Shown: positions 34,707 through 35,203 of the stretch, in pieces
Numbering within the stretch: the stretch's first letter is position 1
Layout: each line of letters begins with the position of its first letter
Origin: Chloroflexota bacterium
GTDB lineage: Bacteria > Chloroflexota > Anaerolineae > Aggregatilineales > Phototrophicaceae
DNA: 35,203 nucleotides
Assembly: GCA_011523735.1 (NCBI GenBank)
Contig: WTGB01000031.1
Span: forward strand, 1 to 35,203
Direction: 5' to 3'
Notes under the pieces: generated by a model
The model's database searches: none
The model's input: only the letters and a program-made list of their open reading frames with translations
Told to the model about the DNA's origin: nothing
Made by a program: the position numbers and the translations under genes

Positions 34707-35203
34707 CTAGTTGGCCGCGCGCTCCATACGTATCCGCGGATCCACTACCACCAGCAGAATATCGGATACCGTGGTGCCTATCACGGTGAGAATGGTGATG
34801 AACATCAGCAAGGTCGCCGTCAGAAAGGTGTCCTGCGTGATCATGCCCCGCAATAACATTGGTCCGGCGGTGGGCAAGCCAAGTACCCATGCGGTAATTG
34901 TCCCGCCCGAAACCAGCGAGGGGAAAAGCCAGGCGAGGCTGCTTACGATGGGATTCAGCGCCACCCGCACCGGATACTTAAACAGCAGCCGCACTTCACC
35001 GACGCCCTTGCTCCGCGCCGTGATTACATACTGCTTATTCAGTTCATCAAGCAAGGTACCGCGCAGAACACGGATCAAACCCGCTGTGCCGCCTGTGCCG
35101 ATGACGACTACAGGGATCGGCAAGTGCAGCAGCATGTCGCCAATCTTCGCCCAACTCCAGGGCGCGGAAACATACTCGGGCGAAAACAAACCTGTCAAGT
35201 TGA
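34707..35203 (-). CDS. Opp/Dpp-type ABC importer permease, OppB subunit (5' part cut by window end)
   Basis: The C-terminal ~165 residues of an OppB/DppB permease are present and the frame stays open to the window edge. The conserved GTGGTAGLIRVLRGTLLDEL and the EAA-loop region NKQYVITARSKGVGEVRLL are seen, as is the DPRIRM ending. It pairs with the OppC gene 12 nt downstream. The N-terminal signal-like helix and first transmembrane segments lie outside the window. Confidence 0.9.
   Translation of the reverse strand, partial: NLTGLFSPEYVSAPWSWAKIGDMLLHLPIPVVVIGTGGTAGLIRVLRGTLLDELNKQYVITARSKGVGEVRLLFKYPVRVALNPIVSSLAWLFPSLVSGGTITAWVLGLPTAGPMLLRGMITQDTFLTATLLMFITILTVIGTTVSDILLVVVDPRIRMERAAN

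Overview
The window looks like a chromosomal piece of a free-living bacterium. Gene content and protein style point to Chloroflexota, most likely an Anaerolineae-type lineage: a long two-domain bL25, lineage-style polytopic GT-C glycosyltransferases with extracytoplasmic beta-sandwich tails, and an Opp-type permease with a long extracytoplasmic insert. That assignment is inference; there is no rRNA gene here. Promoters with recognisable sigma70-type -10/-35 boxes can be picked out at several genes.

Layout. (1) 1-7335 is housekeeping: the 3' part of a tRNA-Gly(CCC), a terminator, rplY (bL25), gyrA on the opposite strand, a small membrane protein, a membrane-anchored protein of unknown function translationally coupled to birA, and a HIT-family nucleotide-binding protein. 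(2) 7469-25541 is accessory and cell-envelope DNA: two large membrane glycosyltransferase-like proteins, a 1673-residue single-polypeptide restriction-modification enzyme (type ISP architecture) with a run of ten G inside its methyltransferase region, a heterodimeric ABC exporter with one intact and one degenerate ATP site, a double-HTH XRE regulator placed just upstream of the second glycosyltransferase, a repeat-rich 780-bp intergenic region, and an overlapping methyltransferase/SGNH-hydrolase pair. (3) 25555-35203 is a carbohydrate-utilisation locus: GH117-like five-bladed-propeller glycosidases (one as an unusual tandem fusion, one as a single copy), a GMC flavin oxidoreductase, a KduD-like dehydrogenase, a zinc alcohol dehydrogenase, a GntR/FCD regulator and Opp/Dpp-type permeases (oppB cut by the window end).

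How the last region may work together (inference): an Opp-type ABC importer brings in an oligosaccharide; signal-peptide-less GH117-like enzymes cleave it in the cytoplasm; GMC, KduD and Zn-ADH oxidise or reduce the released sugar acids or anhydrosugars; the FCD-type regulator responds to an intermediate. A perfect 12-bp palindrome lies over the -10 box of a strong-looking promoter in front of the single GH117 gene and is a candidate operator.

The most interesting points are the tandem GH117 fusion with both active sites apparently intact, the G10 tract that could make the R-M system phase-variable, and the repeat cluster at 22588-23014.
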